From: Hahella sp. KA22
GTDB taxonomy: Bacteria > Pseudomonadota > Gammaproteobacteria > Pseudomonadales > Oleiphilaceae
Assembly (NCBI RefSeq): GCF_004135205.1
Contig: NZ_CP035490.1
Location: forward strand, 434,001-498,000
DNA length: 64,000 bases
Direction: 5' to 3'
In this document: positions 61,159 to 64,000 of the stretch, piece after piece
Position numbering within the stretch: position 1 is the stretch's first letter
How the letters are laid out: each line of letters opens with the position of its first letter
Notes under the pieces: generated by a model
Database searches by the model: none
What the model saw: the letters and a program-made list of their open reading frames with translations, nothing else
Told to the model about the DNA's origin: nothing
Made by a program: the position numbers and the translations under genes

Positions 61159-63342
61159 ATGTTGAGAAAACTGATGCGCGCCAGGAAAAAGCTCGCGGCC
61201 GGCGTCGCAGTGACAGTCACCCTGTCCTGCGCCGCCCTGGCCGGGGCCACCTATTTCGCCATCAAACCTCTGCCGGAAGATCTTTCCGCCGTTATTTCAA
61301 GCGCCAGCAAGAACACCTATCTGGACCGGCGCGGCAAGCGTTTGAACATCACTTACGAGAACGAGTGGAATATCTACGACGTCAACGATTTCCACAATAT
61401 TCCCGAGTTCCTGCGGCGGGCGTTCGTCCTGTCGGAGGACAAGCGCTTTTACTCCCATGGCGGCGTGGACTGGCTGGCGCGGCTCAACGCTGCGCGCCAG
61501 AACGTCATGTCTGGCGGCGTGGTGCGCGGCGCCAGCACCATCAGCGAGCAAGTCGTGCGAATGCTGCATCCGCGTCCGCGCACGCCCTGGTCACGCTGGA
61601 TCGAAGGGTTTGAAGCCGCCAATCTGGAAGCGCAATTTTCCAAGGTCGAAATCCTTGAGTTTTATCTGAATCAGGTTCCCTACTCCGCTCGCCGCCGAGG
61701 AGTGATACAGGCGGCGCAATACTATTTCGGCCGTGATCTCTCCACTCTGAATTACAAAGAAATGCTGGCGCTGGCGGTATTGGTCAGATCACCGCGCTGG
61801 CTGGACCCGCAACGTCAACTCCGCAACCTGAATCGCGCCATCGACAACCTGCTGGATCGGCTGGACCTTGATGACGACGAGCGCGCCGCCATCGCAGCGC
61901 AGACATTGGAGTTGCAGAAAACGGACATCCACTATGATTTGTCTCACTTTATCCGGTTCGCAGAAAACCGGCTGAATGCGCAGAATCTGGAAAACGGCGC
62001 CGTCTACACCACCATCGATACGGAGCTGCAGACCAAGATCCAGCAAACCCTGGACAATCGTCTGAATAATCTCGCTTCTTACCGGGTGCAAAACGGCGCC
62101 GTCCTGGTGATTGATCACGAGAGCAACGAGATATTGTCATGGGTGGTGGGCTACGCCGGTCGCGACGATAAGCCCTTCAACCGTATCGACGCCATTACTA
62201 CGCCCCGCCAGCCGGGTTCAACGCTGAAGCCGCTGCTGTACGCCAACGCCATCCGTAAAGGCTGGACCGCCGCCACCATGCTGAATGATTCGCCGTTGCA
62301 GGAAAGCGTCGGCCTGGGGATGCATACCTATCACAACTACAGCCGAGGCTACTACGGACCGATTTCATTGCGGGAAGCCCTGGGCAACTCCCTCAATATT
62401 CCCGCCGTCCTGGCTATCCAGTACGTAGGACCGGGTGAGTTTCTGAACTTCTTGCACGATCTCGGTGTAGACAGCCTCTCCGGCCACCCCAACGTCTATG
62501 GCGATGGCTTGGCGCTGGGCAACGGCGAGATGACGCTTTTTGAGTTGGTGCAGGCGTATTCCGTTCTGGCCCGCATGGGTGACTTTAGACCTTTGTCCTT
62601 CACAGAGGGTGGACAAGGTTACCGAGGTCATCGCGTGCTGTCCGAGGATATCTCCAGCCTGGTGGCCGATATCATGTCCGACCCGGCGGCGAGAGAGAAA
62701 GAGTTTGGCTGGGATTCCGTGTTGAACTTCCCTCATCAGACCGCCGTCAAAACCGGCACCTCCAGCGATTACCGGGACGCCTGGTCGGTGGGATTCAATG
62801 ACAAGTACACCGTAGGCGTATGGATGGGCAACCTGGATTACGCGGAGATGAACAAAGTCACCGGCTCCATGGGGCCAGCGTACGTGCTGCGTTCCGTATT
62901 CAATGAGTTGAATAAAAACCGGGAAGTGAAGCCGCTTTATCTCAGCAGCAACCTGCAGAAGCTCCCTGTCTGTATCAATACCGGAGAGCTGGCCGGTAAT
63001 GGTTGTGAATCCCGGGACGAATGGTTTCTGCCAGGAACCTCACCGGGGGGCGCCAATAAGGAGACAGGCGAAGTAAGGATTCGCAAACCCAGCAAGGGCC
63101 TGCTGATGGCGATGGACCCGAGGATTCCGGATGAATCCGAATATTTCGAATTCGCCCTGACCGAGGCGGATAACATCGAAAGCGTGAAGTGGTTCATCAA
63201 TGGCGCACTGGTCGCCACCACCAATAAACCCACCTACAACTGGAAGCTCTCCAAAGGCGATTTTTCCACCAGAGCGGAAATCGCCTTTACGGACGGAGCC
63301 CAACCAGTCATCACAGAAGAAATTCAATATCGGGTAAATTAA
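61159..63342 (+). CDS. pbpC: Penicillin-binding protein 1C
   Basis: A 727-residue bifunctional cell-wall synthase. It has an N-terminal membrane anchor (about 13-36) and a glycosyltransferase domain with FVLSEDKRFYSHGGVDWLA, RGASTISEQVVRML and YLNQVPYSARRRGV. The transpeptidase domain has nucleophile S-x-x-K in RQPGSTLKPLLYA, LGNSLNIPAV (S-x-N) and KTGTSSDYRDAWSVG. A C-terminal Ig-like module (BiPBP_C) starts near 640. Linkage of pbpC to an alpha-2-macroglobulin gene is conserved widely and thought to couple wall repair to protease defence. The ribosome-binding site is GGGGAG. Confidence 0.95.
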   Translation: MLRKLMRARKKLAAGVAVTVTLSCAALAGATYFAIKPLPEDLSAVISSASKNTYLDRRGKRLNITYENEWNIYDVNDFHNIPEFLRRAFVLSEDKRFYSHGGVDWLARLNAARQNVMSGGVVRGASTISEQVVRMLHPRPRTPWSRWIEGFEAANLEAQFSKVEILEFYLNQVPYSARRRGVIQAAQYYFGRDLSTLNYKEMLALAVLVRSPRWLDPQRQLRNLNRAIDNLLDRLDLDDDERAAIAAQTLELQKTDIHYDLSHFIRFAENRLNAQNLENGAVYTTIDTELQTKIQQTLDNRLNNLASYRVQNGAVLVIDHESNEILSWVVGYAGRDDKPFNRIDAITTPRQPGSTLKPLLYANAIRKGWTAATMLNDSPLQESVGLGMHTYHNYSRGYYGPISLREALGNSLNIPAVLAIQYVGPGEFLNFLHDLGVDSLSGHPNVYGDGLALGNGEMTLFELVQAYSVLARMGDFRPLSFTEGGQGYRGHRVLSEDISSLVADIMSDPAAREKEFGWDSVLNFPHQTAVKTGTSSDYRDAWSVGFNDKYTVGVWMGNLDYAEMNKVTGSMGPAYVLRSVFNELNKNREVKPLYLSSNLQKLPVCINTGELAGNGCESRDEWFLPGTSPGGANKETGEVRIRKPSKGLLMAMDPRIPDESEYFEFALTEADNIESVKWFINGALVATTNKPTYNWKLSKGDFSTRAEIAFTDGAQPVITEEIQYRVN

Positions 63343-63362
63343 GCGGCGAAATCACGCCGCTT
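63341..63362. terminator. Hairpin between pbpC and the YopT-like gene
   Basis: AAGCGGCG / CGCCGCTT with a six-base loop, starting in the pbpC stop codon. Only short T runs follow on either strand. It separates two convergent genes. Confidence 0.55.
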
Positions 63363-63365
63363 GTT

Positions 63366-64000
63366 TCAACCTACGTGGTGAAACTGTACTTCTTTGAATG
63401 TGATATCGATAGCCGCGCCTGAGGCGGACACATAGGTGTGATACTGAGCCGTCAATTGCTTGAAGAAGTCGAGACGCTTGCCTGTCGTGCAACGGTACTC
63501 GCCTGAGTTGGGATCGAAGAACTTCATGCCGTCAGCGTCCACGTAGAGCCCGCAAACGTGGTTGGTGGAAATACCCTTGCCGCTCAAAACCATCATGACA
63601 ATGTGATGGCCAGGGTTATTGCTCAGATGCTGAAGCGCCGAGCCGTAGGTATCGTAGTTCTTTTCGATAACAACCCCGCCATGACGCATTCCCAAGGATG
63701 TCGGCGCCACAGAAGCAATACGGTCAGCGTAGGAGTGATGCTTGGTGTTATTGAAGTAACTAGCGAAGTAATCCGTATTTTTCCAGGCGATATCCGTGTT
63801 CAGATACGCAATACGATTAGCGGGCGTTTCACCGCGCTGCCGTTGATGGCGCTGTATCCAAGCGAACGATAAGCCAGTGCAACCGCCAATTTGAATATTC
63901 TTCATCTGCTGCAAAAGCGGGCGCGTCATAATCTGACGACGCTGTTTAAATTTAGCAACACGAAACTCTTTAAGTGCGGAAATGGTCTTCCAGGAAGTAA
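63366..64000 (-). CDS. YopT-like cysteine protease, putative effector (cut by window end)
   Basis: Coding is open from the window edge down to the stop at 63366, so the N-terminus lies outside; an internal ATG at 63929 could be mistaken for the start. The visible ~210 residues match the C58 (YopT/AvrPphB) papain-like fold: IGGCTGLSFAWIQ with the nucleophile Cys, then NHVCGLYVDADGMKFFDPNSGEY with the catalytic His and Asp. Such proteins are type III effectors that cleave host prenylated GTPases or kinases, or processing domains of toxins. With the chaperone-effector pair at 22 kb it supports a type III secreting host. Membership is clear; delivery is inferred. Confidence 0.75.
   Translation of the reverse strand, partial: TSWKTISALKEFRVAKFKQRRQIMTRPLLQQMKNIQIGGCTGLSFAWIQRHQRQRGETPANRIAYLNTDIAWKNTDYFASYFNNTKHHSYADRIASVAPTSLGMRHGGVVIEKNYDTYGSALQHLSNNPGHHIVMMVLSGKGISTNHVCGLYVDADGMKFFDPNSGEYRCTTGKRLDFFKQLTAQYHTYVSASGAAIDITFKEVQFHHVG

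Overview
The window is a chromosomal segment of a large-genome, free-living gammaproteobacterium. Its base composition is moderately GC-rich. It carries a glycerol ABC transporter, a Fur-controlled TonB system, a GlcNAc pathway under a GntR regulator, and two genes that look like type III secretion effectors. This mix suits a marine Oceanospirillales-type organism such as Hahella, but that assignment is inference. No tRNA, rRNA, CRISPR array or complete insertion sequence was seen.

Layout. (1) 1-9.8 kb: the end of glpK, a sigma-54 activator, and the glpSTPQUV glycerol importer. The importer is preceded by a cluster of TGTTCA boxes and a -24/-12 promoter and is closed by a strong terminator. 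A family-3 solute-binding protein follows. (2) 9.9-11.7 kb: exbB-exbD-tonB behind a near-consensus Fur box. (3) 12-20.4 kb: a GlcNAc/amino-sugar regulon. A GntR/UTRA regulator and a four-gene carbohydrate ABC importer face the nagB-kinase-nagA operon across a region rich in GGTATT/AATACC boxes. (4) 20.5-25.6 kb: glutaminase, a CesT-type chaperone paired with a putative type III effector that has a deaminase-like zinc motif, and a stand-alone EF-G paralogue. (5) 25.9-26.1 kb: an orphan Thr/Ile-rich leader peptide with an attenuator-like terminator. (6) 26.2-39.6 kb: an NAD, ADP-ribose and nucleic-acid repair island. It holds nicotinamide phosphoribosyltransferase, NadM-Nudix, NadR-type NMN adenylyltransferase/nicotinamide riboside kinase, PnuC, NrtR, NADAR, a small unknown protein, a SWIM-SNF2 ATPase, an ADP-ribosylglycohydrolase, a thioesterase, an RNA ligase and an HD-polynucleotide kinase. 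Two near-identical 19-bp palindromes mark NrtR operators. (7) 39.7-49.7 kb: an ABC exporter, a methyltransferase overlapping a DUF3883-type nuclease-like protein, a second RNA ligase of the Deinococcus Rnl type, a PepQ prolidase, a membrane methyltransferase, HD and HAD hydrolases, and a LysR regulator. (8) 49.7-54.6 kb: two CPBP membrane proteases around a cyclic-nucleotide-binding protein with a dead rhodanese domain, then a lipoprotein. (9) 55-63.3 kb: an alpha-2-macroglobulin with an N-terminal lysozyme-inhibitor-like domain, coupled to pbpC. (10) The edge cuts a YopT-like cysteine protease.

Four copies of a 150-bp hairpin-rich, non-coding element (11.8, 23.4, 47.4 and 54.7 kb) lie at or just past gene 3' ends. 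Two of them supply the stop codon of the upstream gene, and in EF-G also the last few amino acids.

The most interesting locus is the NrtR-controlled island. It joins NAD+ rebuilding from nicotinamide and nicotinamide riboside with removal of ADP-ribose marks and with RNA end healing and sealing. That combination is reminiscent of the NAD-salvage and RNA-repair gene sets of large T4-like phages, and of responses to NAD-depleting or RNA-cleaving toxins.
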